Source of the DNA: Paenibacillus albidus
GTDB taxonomy: Bacteria; Bacillota; Bacilli; Paenibacillales; Paenibacillaceae
DNA length: 64,000 bases
Assembly (NCBI RefSeq): GCF_014644435.1
Contig: NZ_BMKR01000010.1
Location: forward strand, 165,715 to 229,714
Direction: 5' to 3'
This document shows, one piece after another, positions 8,308-16,748 of this stretch. Position numbers and translations under genes: made by a program. The notes under the pieces are model-generated. The model was not told the DNA's origin. It saw nothing but the letters and a program-made list of their open reading frames with translations, and made no database searches. Within the stretch, counting starts at the first letter, position 1; every line of letters starts with the position of its first letter.

Positions 8308-9462
8308 TTACTTGGCACTGCCGTTCAGGGGCTTCATGACCCTGGCAAGCATTTTTTGCTTCGGCTTGTTCCATGTATTCCAGTCGTCTAACAGCAACCC
8401 GCCGGTATCTCCGCTGTTCGGATTAAGGCTCCAGTAGGTCCAATACAGATCATTCCGGCCGATGTAGTCGACAAGCGCGTTTTGCCACTTGCCCTCCTTC
8501 GAAGCCGAATCGACGTTGCGGCCTCCGAACTCCCCGAGCAGTATCGGCGCGATTTGTTCCTTGTGGATGTAGCCCCAATTAGCATCCCATACGCTGGACA
8601 GGTTGGCGGGAAATTTCTGATCGGCGAACCACGGCTGCGACGAAACACCCGGACCGTAATCGTGCGGTGAATAAACGAGCCGGTTAGGTACTTTCAGCCG
8701 GACCGGATATTTGCGCACACCCTTCAGATTGCCGCCCCACCAATAGGAGCCGCTCTGTCCTTTTACATTCGCGTCCACCCCTTCCACAACGATCAGCCAG
8801 TCCGGATTGACAGCGAGAATCGCATTGCCCGCCCGTTCTGCAGCCAACCGCCAATCGCTGGCTGAATCGCCGCAGCCCCAGCATACGGAACCGTGCGGCT
8901 CGTTATGCAAATCGGCGCCGATCACCGTGTCGTTGGCCAGGTAGCGCTTTGCCAGCATCGTCCAATCTTTAATCCATGTCTTTTCGGGAACCGACTGCGT
9001 ATACCATCGCTCCGCTTGCCCCGAGGCGGTTGGGCGGTGGCGGTCAAGAATGATTTTCATACCGCGTTTTCCCGCCTTCTGGATGAGCTTGTCCAGCAGT
9101 TGGAGCGGCGTCAGCCCCTTCAGATCGGGATTTTTTGTATAGTCGATCCCGCTTGGCTTTTTACCGGGCAGCAGCATTTCGTTCGTATACGGAATACGCA
9201 GCAAGTTGTACCCTTCTTTGGCAAGCTGGTCCAGCATGCTGTCCATCGACCGTGTCCACAAGCCGTGGGGAGAGAAATTGTCCGTCTCCAATCCGAACCA
9301 GTTCACCCCGTTGAAACTAGCCGGTTTGCCCTGCGTATCGACGATGCGGTTGCCTGACGTGTGGTAGTAGCCCAAAGACGATGCGGGCTTGCCTGCAGGA
9401 GTCGCCCCGATGCCCGTTACGAGCACGGCCGCCAGCAGCAGGCAGGTTCCTATTCGTTTCAT
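8308..9462 (-). CDS. Secreted GH5 endoglucanase (E1-like, GH5_1 type)
   Basis: Extracellular endo-beta-1,4-glucanase of glycoside hydrolase family 5 (384 aa). A signal peptide covers about residues 1-26. The single TIM-barrel domain resembles Acidothermus E1: GVNWFGLET, ILDRHRP and the acid/base motif LHNEPHG (Glu188) are followed by CWGCGD with two cysteines. The nucleophile motif LLGEFGG gives Glu311, and SGDTGGLLLDDW lies near the end. No carbohydrate-binding module is attached. AGGGAGGAT precedes the ATG. It is a monocistronic gene facing the oleate hydratase gene. Subfamily is recalled from similarity to E1, not computed. Confidence 0.9.
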   Translation of the reverse strand: MKRIGTCLLLAAVLVTGIGATPAGKPASSLGYYHTSGNRIVDTQGKPASFNGVNWFGLETDNFSPHGLWTRSMDSMLDQLAKEGYNLLRIPYTNEMLLPGKKPSGIDYTKNPDLKGLTPLQLLDKLIQKAGKRGMKIILDRHRPTASGQAERWYTQSVPEKTWIKDWTMLAKRYLANDTVIGADLHNEPHGSVCWGCGDSASDWRLAAERAGNAILAVNPDWLIVVEGVDANVKGQSGSYWWGGNLKGVRKYPVRLKVPNRLVYSPHDYGPGVSSQPWFADQKFPANLSSVWDANWGYIHKEQIAPILLGEFGGRNVDSASKEGKWQNALVDYIGRNDLYWTYWSLNPNSGDTGGLLLDDWNTWNKPKQKMLARVMKPLNGSAK

Positions 9463-9576
9463 CCGATCCTCCCTTTCTATTATCCGTGATTAAACGGGCC
9501 TTTCACGATCTATCCGCAGCTGATGCGGACAGGAAATCCCTTACTCGGGGAGGATTCGTCGATTCAGCAGGACAAA

Positions 9577-9703
9577 CGGACAGAGATTCCGCTATTTGTC
9601 CCCTCTCCCCTCATTCCAGGCTCAATCGAACGATATAACGGCTTCTGAGTCCGGATTCGCCAGGAAAGCAGACTTTTTCACAAAATAAGGTCCTCTCTGT
9701 CCG
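9577..9703. repeat. Three-unit dispersed motif cluster, inverted ends
   Basis: Three related units lie between the endoglucanase and oxidoreductase genes. Unit 1 (9577-9599, plus) contains CGGACAGAGA then CCGCTATTTGT. Unit 2 (9631-9653, minus) reads CGGACTCAGAAGCCGTTATA. Unit 3 (9679-9703, minus) reads CGGACAGAGAGGACCTTATT. The consensus is CGGACaGAGAnnCCgyTATTTgt. Units 2 and 3 are 50 bp apart; unit 1 is inverted relative to them. Confidence 0.65.
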
Positions 9704-9787
9704 CTTCACTCCGCTGTTGAAGCCCAACCCTCCTGCACCGCCGGTTTCATCTGAAGCTTTTTGGCATTGTATAATTTCCTATACAAC

Positions 9788-9825
9788 AAAAAAAAACCGG
9801 AGCCACCGGAAATTCCGGTACTCCG
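9788..9825 (-). terminator. Terminator after DsbA-family gene
   Basis: On the minus strand CGGAGTACCGGAA pairs with TTCCGGTGGCTCCG and is followed by nine T residues (9788-9796), just downstream of the oxidoreductase stop codon. Confidence 0.88.
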
Positions 9826-9851
9826 CCCCACTCCGCTCACCGCGGATGTTG

Positions 9852-10583
9852 TTATAGCTTGCAGGAGCCGTCCGCGCAGCCATCTTCGTTACCATTCGCT
9901 GACGCAGCCGGGTCCGAGCTGCCCAGCACTTGCAATGCCGGAGCCTCCTGCTCCTCGGCCCATACCGTATCAAGCACCTCCGTGAATACAGGACCGGGTT
10001 GAGCACCGGAAACAGCATATTTGCTGTTGAAGACAAAGAAGGGCACGCCGGTAACGTTGAGGCGCCGGGCTTCTTCGATATCTCCATTCGCTGCATCCGC
10101 ATAAGTATCCGACTTCAGCAGGGTGCTGACCGCTGCGGCATCAAGTCCCACCTCGGCAGCGAGCGCCACCAACACTTCGTGGTCGCTAATATTAAGCGTG
10201 TCGGTGAAGTAAGCACGCAGCAGCCGTTCCGTCATCTCGGCAGCTTTGCCTTGGGCGGCGGCATAGCGGTTTAGACGGTGGCTATCGAACGTATTTGCAT
10301 GCACCACCGTATCAAAGTTAAACTCCAGCCCGACCCCTCTGGCCTGCTCCGCCAGCTGCTCATTCATCGCCTTGGCCTTCTCGCGGGTCATGCCGTACTT
10401 GGTGGCAAGCATATCATGGATATCCTTACCAGGCTGTACTTTAGCATTCGGGTCCAGCTCAAAGCTGCGGAAGACCACCTCAACCTGATCGCGATGCGGG
10501 AACTGGCTGAGCGCGTGTTCCAGCCGTCTTTTTCCTATATAACAGAACGGACAGGCATAATCCGACCAAATATCAATTCTCAT
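9852..10583 (-). CDS. DsbA-family oxidoreductase, FrnE-like
   Basis: Cytosolic thioredoxin-fold disulfide oxidoreductase of the FrnE/2-hydroxychromene isomerase branch (243-244 aa). No signal peptide is visible. The N-terminus IDIWSDYACPFCYIGKRRLE carries the CPFC active site, and NVTGVPFFVFN supplies the cis-proline loop. An unusual C-tail ends GCADGSCKL with two cysteines, a possible resolving pair or metal site seen in some FrnE proteins. Two adjacent ATG codons follow AGGAGG; the second (10583) has better spacing, and 10586 is the alternative. It is a single-gene unit. Confidence 0.88.
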   Translation of the reverse strand: MRIDIWSDYACPFCYIGKRRLEHALSQFPHRDQVEVVFRSFELDPNAKVQPGKDIHDMLATKYGMTREKAKAMNEQLAEQARGVGLEFNFDTVVHANTFDSHRLNRYAAAQGKAAEMTERLLRAYFTDTLNISDHEVLVALAAEVGLDAAAVSTLLKSDTYADAANGDIEEARRLNVTGVPFFVFNSKYAVSGAQPGPVFTEVLDTVWAEEQEAPALQVLGSSDPAASANGNEDGCADGSCKL

Positions 10584-10737
10584 CATATTACCTCCTAATG
10601 GTTAAACGTTAACCAATCATATTTCGCTTACAATTATATAGTTATAAACCCAAAAACACAAACTTTATATTTGTGAAAATATCCGCCTATATAAAATGAA
10701 CTTGAAATTTTTCTATTTGGGAATCACCGTGACTACG

Positions 10738-10905
10738 GCGAATGTTTGGACTTCCGGCCGCTGCCCGTCTGCAGATTTCTTTATTTATACCGATCTATAC
10801 GGTTGAAATCTTCAGACAAAGGCGGTCGCTTCCGCTCCTCCAGTTCCAAAATCCCCCTCCGTCACTGTTCCCTTATTCTTAAATGTTCAGGTTCAATCTA
10901 TATAA
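10738..10905 (+). repeat. Dispersed stem-loop element, copy R1
   Basis: Core TTCCGGCCGCTG ... GGCGGTCGCTTCCGCTCC flanks an inner inverted repeat (GTCTGCAGATTT / GAAATCTTCAGAC). It is nearly identical to R2 at 55204-55408 except that R2 carries about 41 extra bp, and it shares architecture with R3 at 18693-18777. The rest of the 490-bp gap is AT-rich with no gene evident. Confidence 0.8.
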
Positions 10906-10946
10906 TTCAAACCCTTAAGAAATAACGTTTCTAAGCACTGCACACC

Positions 10947-10996
10947 AAAAAGAAGTACCTCCCCATTCTCTAAAACATTAAAAAGGGAGATACTCC
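10947..10996 (-). terminator. Terminator after GT4 gene
   Basis: GGAGTATCTCCC pairs imperfectly with GGGGAGGTACTTC on the minus strand, followed by TTTTT. It lies 80 bp past the glycosyltransferase stop. Confidence 0.75.
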
Positions 10997-11075
10997 TATA
11001 ATAATAATCTGCAATTTAAAGCAAAGTGCATCACTGACTTATCCCCTGCAGTCACAGCGGCCCAGTAGCTCCCCC

Positions 11076-12329
11076 TTAGCGTACGGCCGCCAGAGGTTTT
11101 GCCTTACCATGGATACTTTTGTTCAGCAGCTCGTTCAGCTTGCCGCCGATGATCTCCTCCGTATAGTTGGAGCGGACGATTTCACTGGCAGCTCCCCCCA
11201 TCTCTGCACACAAAGCGGGGTTGCCGAGCAATTGGCCAAGAGCGTCCGCAAGTGCAGCGGGATCCAGGTTCTCGGCCAGCAAACCGTTCACCCCATTCCG
11301 CACCAATCCCCTTACACCCATGACATTAAAAGCAACCGTCGGCAGCCCGCAGGCACTGGCCTCCAGTATGACGAGCGGCAGTCCTTCATAGCGGGAAGGT
11401 AGTACAAACAATTCGGAAGCATTGTAGTAATTCGCCAGGACTTCCTTGTCACGGATCGAGCCCAGCAGAATAAAGGTGTCTTCCAGCCCATTTTCCCGGA
11501 TCAGCTCTTTCAGGCTCTGCTCATCCGGCCCGCTGCCGGCGATGAGAATCTTGAGATCCTTCAGCTCACGCAGCTGCTTCGCCGCCTCCACCAGCAGCGA
11601 ATGACCCTTCTGATGCTCGAACAGACGGCCTACAGTAATGATATACCTGCTGTCTTGGTCCAGCCCAAGCGCAGCCCGCGCCTCCTCCTTGTTCCGCTTA
11701 TAGAAAACAGACGAATTCACGAAGTTCGGCACCAGCTTGATCCGGTCGGCCATCGACGGGAACTGCGCAACCATACTGCGGTGCTCGTCCTCATTCAGCG
11801 TCGTGAGAAAAGCGGCCTTATGCAGCGTCCTTTTTTTAATCGGCATAATCCACTTATGAATGCTTCCCCCGTGATACGCAGCAATAATGGGAATGTCCAG
11901 CTGCTTGGCGGTCGATGCCAGCCGTTCGAACCGGCCGGAAGCATACTCCTGGGCATAGATAAGATTGATCCCGTCACCACGCAAAATATTGCCCAGATCA
12001 TTCTGGATCGTGGACACATATTGGGAGACGAACTTGCCGATCGGCGTACGGTGTGAGAACGGAATGGAACAATAAGCTTTATAGAGCCCGCCCACCGGGA
12101 TAAATTTCACGGTACAATCAATTACTCCATGTTTATAGGAACGCACCTTGCTGCCACTACGCGTAAAGTTGTAAATGGTCGTACGTATTCCGTTCTTGCG
12201 CAGGAGACGTGCATAATCGAAGGAAAAATCGTTATGATACGAGTTCACATACTCCTCTTCACTAAGCCCCAATCCCTTGACGAAGAAGTCTTCAAAGTAA
12301 TTGGTGTGCATAAAGATACCGACATGCAT
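11076..12329 (-). CDS. Glycosyltransferase family 4
   Basis: Transfers a sugar from an activated donor to a glycan or lipid acceptor at the cytoplasmic face (417 aa, GT-B fold). The N-terminal acceptor domain has YAQEYASGRFERL. The C-terminal Rossmann domain has IITVGRLFEHQKGHSLL, IAGSGPDEQSLK and the donor-binding motif PSRYEGLPLVILEASACGLP, all typical of GT4. AGGAGGTTACGTT precedes the ATG. It diverges from a GT2 gene 200 bp away, so both may belong to one surface-glycan function. Substrate unknown. Confidence 0.9.
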   Translation of the reverse strand: MHVGIFMHTNYFEDFFVKGLGLSEEEYVNSYHNDFSFDYARLLRKNGIRTTIYNFTRSGSKVRSYKHGVIDCTVKFIPVGGLYKAYCSIPFSHRTPIGKFVSQYVSTIQNDLGNILRGDGINLIYAQEYASGRFERLASTAKQLDIPIIAAYHGGSIHKWIMPIKKRTLHKAAFLTTLNEDEHRSMVAQFPSMADRIKLVPNFVNSSVFYKRNKEEARAALGLDQDSRYIITVGRLFEHQKGHSLLVEAAKQLRELKDLKILIAGSGPDEQSLKELIRENGLEDTFILLGSIRDKEVLANYYNASELFVLPSRYEGLPLVILEASACGLPTVAFNVMGVRGLVRNGVNGLLAENLDPAALADALGQLLGNPALCAEMGGAASEIVRSNYTEEIIGGKLNELLNKSIHGKAKPLAAVR

Positions 12330-12529
12330 AACGTAACCTCCTTTTTTATTAAAATGAATTGAAAACGCAGCATTGCTTTCATTTCATTATAAACGCTGGA
12401 GGACTAAATAAAAGTAAACGAAAGTGGTATATACGCTCTACTTCAGGGGGGAGTAAAATGAGACTAACAAGAATCTTCGGAGCCAATCTATGAAAAAGGA
12501 CGCTGCAGACGTCCGGAAGGAGAAACGGC

Positions 12530-13462
12530 ATGCATGATGTATCCATAGTAATTCCCACCCGCAACAGGCTGGAAGACCTGACGCTGTGCATTGAATCCAT
12601 CGGCAGGCAGACCGGTCTCGAAGCAGTCTCCATCGAGCTGTTGATTGTGGACGATGGTGATATTCCGGAGGAGGTGCTCGCCCATTTCCGCAAGGTGCTG
12701 GCAGAAATGCCGCAAGCCGAGCTGCGTTATTACCGCAAAACAGAGCCCGGCGTCTGGCTGTCCCGCTATGAAGCACTGGGGCTGGTCGACGGTGAAATTC
12801 TGCTCTCCTTTGACGATGATGCCGAGCTGGACGACCCCCTCTATATCCGCCGCATGCTGGACACCTATGCTTCTGATCCCTCGATTGTCGGGGTAGGCGG
12901 CATCGCCAAAGGCCTCTCCAGCAGCCGTTCTGGCAAATGGCTGGGCAGGCTAACCTGCCAGATGTCCGCTTCGCCCGGCAAGTTGTCGGCCAGCACACTC
13001 GCCGGCTCCCTCCTTCTCTGGAGTGAGACGAAGCAGACCTTTGAGACCGATTTTTTCCATGGCTGCAATATGTCATTCCGCCGTTCCGCACTCCAGGATA
13101 TGAAGCCTTATCCGTGGATGACGAGCTATGCGGTGGCCGATGATATCTACATGTGCCATCTTGCGAGCCGTTACGGCAAGCTTGTCATCAATCCCGAGAT
13201 GAGGATCACCCATCATGAATCCCCAAGCTCCCGTGACAAGGCGGGACGTGTCGCCCGGGCCACCGCCGTCAATCATTACTATTTGCTTAATCTCCGCAAA
13301 GCCTCCACGCTGAACTATGCGGCACTGCTCTGGACACTGACCTACCTGGCCGGTAAGTCCACGCTTAAGCGCAACTTCAATGCGCTGAGCGGATATGCCC
13401 AAGGCATTCTCTTCGTATTAAATCCCCGCAAGAATAAATACAGCGAATATATGCTCGATTAA
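12530..13462 (+). CDS. Glycosyltransferase family 2
   Basis: GT-A fold glycosyltransferase (310 aa). VSIVIPTRNRLEDLTLCIES opens the nucleotide-binding domain, DGEILLSFDDDAELDDP contains the DxD metal-binding motif around residues 95-100, and FHGCNMSFRRSALQDM is the acceptor-site region. There is no clear C-terminal membrane helix. GGAAGGAG precedes the ATG at 12530. It is transcribed away from the GT4 gene and followed by its own terminator. Product unknown; cell-surface polysaccharide is the usual role. Confidence 0.88.
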   Translation: MHDVSIVIPTRNRLEDLTLCIESIGRQTGLEAVSIELLIVDDGDIPEEVLAHFRKVLAEMPQAELRYYRKTEPGVWLSRYEALGLVDGEILLSFDDDAELDDPLYIRRMLDTYASDPSIVGVGGIAKGLSSSRSGKWLGRLTCQMSASPGKLSASTLAGSLLLWSETKQTFETDFFHGCNMSFRRSALQDMKPYPWMTSYAVADDIYMCHLASRYGKLVINPEMRITHHESPSSRDKAGRVARATAVNHYYLLNLRKASTLNYAALLWTLTYLAGKSTLKRNFNALSGYAQGILFVLNPRKNKYSEYMLD

Positions 13463-13488
13463 CCCCCGCTCACCCCATCCCCCTACCG

Positions 13489-13521
13489 GACTCTGCCCTG
13501 AAATTCGGGTGCAGAGTCTTT
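13489..13521 (+). terminator. Terminator after GT2 gene
   Basis: GACTCTGC pairs with GCAGAGTC and is followed by TTTCG, 26 bp after the stop. Confidence 0.8.
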
Positions 13522-13625
13522 CGCTTGTCCGAATTTGTCAGCAAATGAGGTTCCCTCCCCCACCGTTCTGGGTTATGATAGGTGATGATGTGGTTCTAAG
13601 AAACTAATATTATGGATGGTGGAGT

Positions 13626-14774
13626 ATGTTCAAGAACAGTAAAGTTACGGTCGCTTTGGTCACACTTGTGATTATTGCCGTTGCCGTTGTCGGCGTATGG
13701 TTCCTGGTTGACCAGAATAACAAACCCGCTTCCGAGCCCTCCGGCAATGAAGCTGCCGTCAATGGGGAAGCAGGCGGTGCCAAGGTCACGGATGAGAAGG
13801 GAACCAAGGCGCTGGAGCAGACCTTTTACATTTATGATACGGTCGTTAATATTAAGGTCATTGACGATAAAGTAACCCAGCAGAACATGGACGATATCCA
13901 GCAGCTGATGGAACGTATGGATATGGAGTTCAGCCGGACCAAGGAAGGCGGCGAAGTGTACGCCATTAATCAAGCGGCCGGCAAAGAAGCCGTAGCCGTC
14001 TCGGACGAGACACTTGACGTTATACAATTGTCCATTAAATATGCGGAAGATATGGACGGACTGTTCGATCCAACAATCGGTCCGCTGGTAGACCTGTGGA
14101 ATATCGGCAGCGGAGGCGAGCAGGTCCCGGCTCAAGCCGCCATAGACCAAGCCACGAGCCTTATCAACTATAAGGATATTATCATTAATGAAGCCGCCAA
14201 GACCGTGAAGCTCGCCAAAGAAGGTATGGTGCTGGACCTTGGCGGTATCGGCAAAGGATATGCGGCGGACCGGATTGCGGATTATTTGAAGGAGCAGGGA
14301 TTGCAGAATGCGATGATCAATCTCGGCGGCAGCAGCATTATTGCCCTCGGCACCAAACCGGATGATTTACCGTGGAACATCGGTCTGCAGGACCCTGACA
14401 AAAGCCGGGGCACACAGCTGGGAACCATCAAAATCTCGGATGAAGTAATTGATGCTTCCGGCGTGTATGAGCGTTTTTTCTTGCAGGACGGGGTTCGGTA
14501 TCACCATATTCTTAATCCTCGTAACGGCTTCCCTTCCCAAAACGGACTCAAAAGCATCACGATTATGAGCCCGAATGCTACGGATGCGGATGCCTTGTCT
14601 ACAGGAGTGTTTCTGATGGGCCTGGAAGAAGGCATGAAATATATTGAATCCCTGCCCGGGAACGTGGATGCCTTCTTCATTACGGAAGACAACAAGATTT
14701 ATGCCACTTCCGGGATTAAGGACAGACTGAATCTGACTGACACTACGTATACTTTTGAGGAACTGCAACCCTGA
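13626..14774 (+). CDS. FAD:protein FMN transferase (ApbE family)
   Basis: Mg-dependent flavin transferase that attaches FMN covalently to Thr/Ser of target proteins such as Rnf/Nqr subunits (382 aa). It is anchored by one N-terminal helix (about residues 8-28) with no lipobox cysteine, so it is a membrane-tethered extracellular form. Family motifs include MDMEFSRTKEGGEVYAIN, GLFDPTIGPLVDLWNIG, VLDLGGIGKGYAADRI and NATDADALSTGVFLMG. GGTGGAG precedes the ATG. No electron-transport target gene lies nearby, so its substrate is unknown. Confidence 0.92.
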   Translation: MFKNSKVTVALVTLVIIAVAVVGVWFLVDQNNKPASEPSGNEAAVNGEAGGAKVTDEKGTKALEQTFYIYDTVVNIKVIDDKVTQQNMDDIQQLMERMDMEFSRTKEGGEVYAINQAAGKEAVAVSDETLDVIQLSIKYAEDMDGLFDPTIGPLVDLWNIGSGGEQVPAQAAIDQATSLINYKDIIINEAAKTVKLAKEGMVLDLGGIGKGYAADRIADYLKEQGLQNAMINLGGSSIIALGTKPDDLPWNIGLQDPDKSRGTQLGTIKISDEVIDASGVYERFFLQDGVRYHHILNPRNGFPSQNGLKSITIMSPNATDADALSTGVFLMGLEEGMKYIESLPGNVDAFFITEDNKIYATSGIKDRLNLTDTTYTFEELQP

Positions 14775-14782
14775 TGATATGT

Positions 14783-14837
14783 AAAAAGGTGCCCTACCAG
14801 CCGACAACGAACGAATGGCTTCCTGGGCACCTTTTTT
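14783..14837. terminator. Bidirectional terminator between ApbE and HAD genes
   Basis: AAAAAGGTGCCC pairs with GGGCACCTTTTTT; A-run and T-run flank a strong stem. It can serve both convergent genes. Confidence 0.9.
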
Positions 14838-14843
14838 GTGCTG

Positions 14844-15554
14844 CTACAGAATCGGCAGCTCGCTGAATTCCTTATAATTGACAAAGGTATAACTCGGTTT
14901 ATGATTCGGTCCCGGCTCCCGGCCGCGCGGATTATACCAGCACACTTTCCAGCCTGCCTCCAGGGCTCCAACAACATCATTATCCCAGGTATCCCCGACA
15001 TACATCGAGTGTGCTGCCGACGTTCCGGTCTTCCGGTTCACATAAGCAAAAATCTCCGGGTCCGGCTTGGCAATGCCCACGGCATCCGAGATAAAAATCC
15101 GCTCCGCCGGAATGAGCTTGTCTACACCCAGTCCGATGATTTTATTCATCTGATGCTCCCGGGGGCCATTCGTGATGATGCCTACCGTATGCCCGGCCGT
15201 GAGGAAACGTTCCAGCTGCGCCCGTACCCCGTCTATCATTTCAATGGTATATTGCCGGGCAATATACGCTGCTTGGATCGCTTCGGCCTGACTCCGGTCC
15301 AGGTGCAAATCGTATTCGGCAAAAGCGCGCTCTATCCGCAGCAGCCGCGTCTCTTCCAGCGGAAGCTCTCCCCGCAGATACTTCGGCCACAGCAGATCGC
15401 TGTGATGCCTTACCCTGTAGAATAAATCCGCATCATTCAGACTGCCTTCCGGCAACGGATACACTTCCCGTACCGCTTCCCTGAAAGGGACCAAGTGATC
15501 ATACAGCGTATCATCCAGATCAAAAAACACCGCCAGCTTGCTATTGGTCTCCAT
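14844..15554 (-). CDS. HAD-superfamily hydrolase
   Basis: Phosphatase-type HAD enzyme (236 aa). Motif I FFDLDDTLYDH gives the nucleophile Asp; motif II is GIITNG; motif III/IV is KPDPEIF then YVGDTWDNDVVGA. The cap domain lies between motifs I and II (alpha-helical C1 type), as in YjjG/phosphoglycolate phosphatase-like proteins. AAGGAGCGGTGAC precedes the ATG. The acetyltransferase and phosphoesterase genes upstream on the same strand are spaced closely enough for a three-gene operon. Substrate unknown. Confidence 0.88.
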   Translation of the reverse strand: METNSKLAVFFDLDDTLYDHLVPFREAVREVYPLPEGSLNDADLFYRVRHHSDLLWPKYLRGELPLEETRLLRIERAFAEYDLHLDRSQAEAIQAAYIARQYTIEMIDGVRAQLERFLTAGHTVGIITNGPREHQMNKIIGLGVDKLIPAERIFISDAVGIAKPDPEIFAYVNRKTGTSAAHSMYVGDTWDNDVVGALEAGWKVCWYNPRGREPGPNHKPSYTFVNYKEFSELPIL

Positions 15555-15565
15555 GTCACCGCTCC

Positions 15566-16033
15566 TTACTTTTCAAAAAACAAATCATAGATAACCATCT
15601 CTTCATCCTTGATAAATCCCATAGCCTCATAGAGCCGCTGGGCGGCGGTATTATCTGTCATCGTCGTCAATGTGAGGCCTTTGGTTCCGGTACTCCGGGC
15701 CCATTCACGCGCAGCCGACAGAAGCATGGAACCCAAACCTGCCCCGCGTCTCCCAGCGTCCACGAACAAATCGTTAAGTATCCAGAGCCGCTGCATGCTG
15801 ACCGATGAGAAGGACGGGTAGAGTTGGGTAAAGCCCCACACACGTCTGTCCGCCCCTTCTCCCTCCACAGCCATGAAGATAACCGCTTCATCCAGTTCCA
15901 GTCTTTCTGTGAGAAAAAAACGTGCACCGCCGGGGTCAGAGTCCTGACCGTAAAAGACCCGGTATCCGTCAAATAGAGGGATCAGCAGCTCCAAGTCTTC
16001 GAGTCCCGCCCGTTCAATACGATAGCCATTCAT
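15566..16033 (-). CDS. GNAT-family N-acetyltransferase
   Basis: Acetyl-CoA-dependent acetyltransferase (155 aa). It starts MNGYRIERAGLEDLELLIPL at 16033 after GGGAG; the longer frame to 16114 lacks homology. The acetyl-CoA loop is DAGRRGAGLGSMLLSAAREWA, and the C-terminal NTAAQRLYEAMGFIKDEEMVIYDL closes the fold. It lies 12 bp from the HAD gene, so it is likely co-transcribed. The acceptor substrate cannot be inferred. Confidence 0.88.
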   Translation of the reverse strand: MNGYRIERAGLEDLELLIPLFDGYRVFYGQDSDPGGARFFLTERLELDEAVIFMAVEGEGADRRVWGFTQLYPSFSSVSMQRLWILNDLFVDAGRRGAGLGSMLLSAAREWARSTGTKGLTLTTMTDNTAAQRLYEAMGFIKDEEMVIYDLFFEK

Positions 16034-16131
16034 AAGGATCTCCCGCTTTCCATGTTCAGTATACAGCAAGTGTATCCTGAAACTTCCGGCCTGCCCATGG
16101 AGAGAAATCCACATGATTTGGACATTTCACT

Positions 16132-16638
16132 CTATTCCTTTGAATCGTACAAAATATGCCGGGCATTCACTTCGCCATCCGCAATATCCAGCAGGCCGAA
16201 GGAATATTGCTTCTCCCGCCGCTTATCCGTAGGTGAACCCGGGTTGAACAGGAGAATGCCCTTCTCCTTCCGCAGCAGCGGCTGATGCGAATGCCCGAAC
16301 AGAATGATGTCCACAGACTCTCCTTCAAAAGCAAGCAGCGCATTCCCGTCGGTCCCTTTGCGGGAGTATGGCGCATGCCCGTGAATCATGCCGATGCGCA
16401 TCCCTTCCAGGGTAATGATCTTACGTTCACCGAACCGGCTGATAATCTCAGCGCCGTCATTGTTCCCGGCGATTCCCTCGACAGGGGCCAGCGCTGCGAG
16501 CATTTCATAGACCTCCAGCGCGACCCAGTCCCCCAGATGCAGGATCTGGTCCACTTGACGAAATTCCTCTACCAGCGCTTTCGGCAGGCTTTTGGCCGTT
16601 CGGCTCATATGTGTATCTGCTACGACTCCGATTCTCAT
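16132..16638 (-). CDS. Metallophosphoesterase, YfcE/MJ0936 type
   Basis: Small Mn/Ni-dependent phosphodiesterase (168 aa). Metal ligands are visible in VVADTHM (Asp8, His10), LHLGDW, GNND, MIHGH and FGHSH, in the canonical order of calcineurin-like phosphoesterases. The size fits the YfcE/YsnB subfamily. AGGAGCTGAAGCGAG precedes the ATG. It is the first gene of a probable minus-strand cluster with the acetyltransferase and HAD genes. The physiological substrate is unknown. Confidence 0.9.
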   Translation of the reverse strand: MRIGVVADTHMSRTAKSLPKALVEEFRQVDQILHLGDWVALEVYEMLAALAPVEGIAGNNDGAEIISRFGERKIITLEGMRIGMIHGHAPYSRKGTDGNALLAFEGESVDIILFGHSHQPLLRKEKGILLFNPGSPTDKRREKQYSFGLLDIADGEVNARHILYDSKE

Positions 16639-16748
16639 CTCGCTTCAGCTCCTAATCTAGTGCAATTCGTATCCAATAATTGTACGATTTGCACCCGGGA
16701 GAAGCAAGTTTGTGTGAGGTATGGCCCGTGCAAGCTCTCCGAAGTTCT

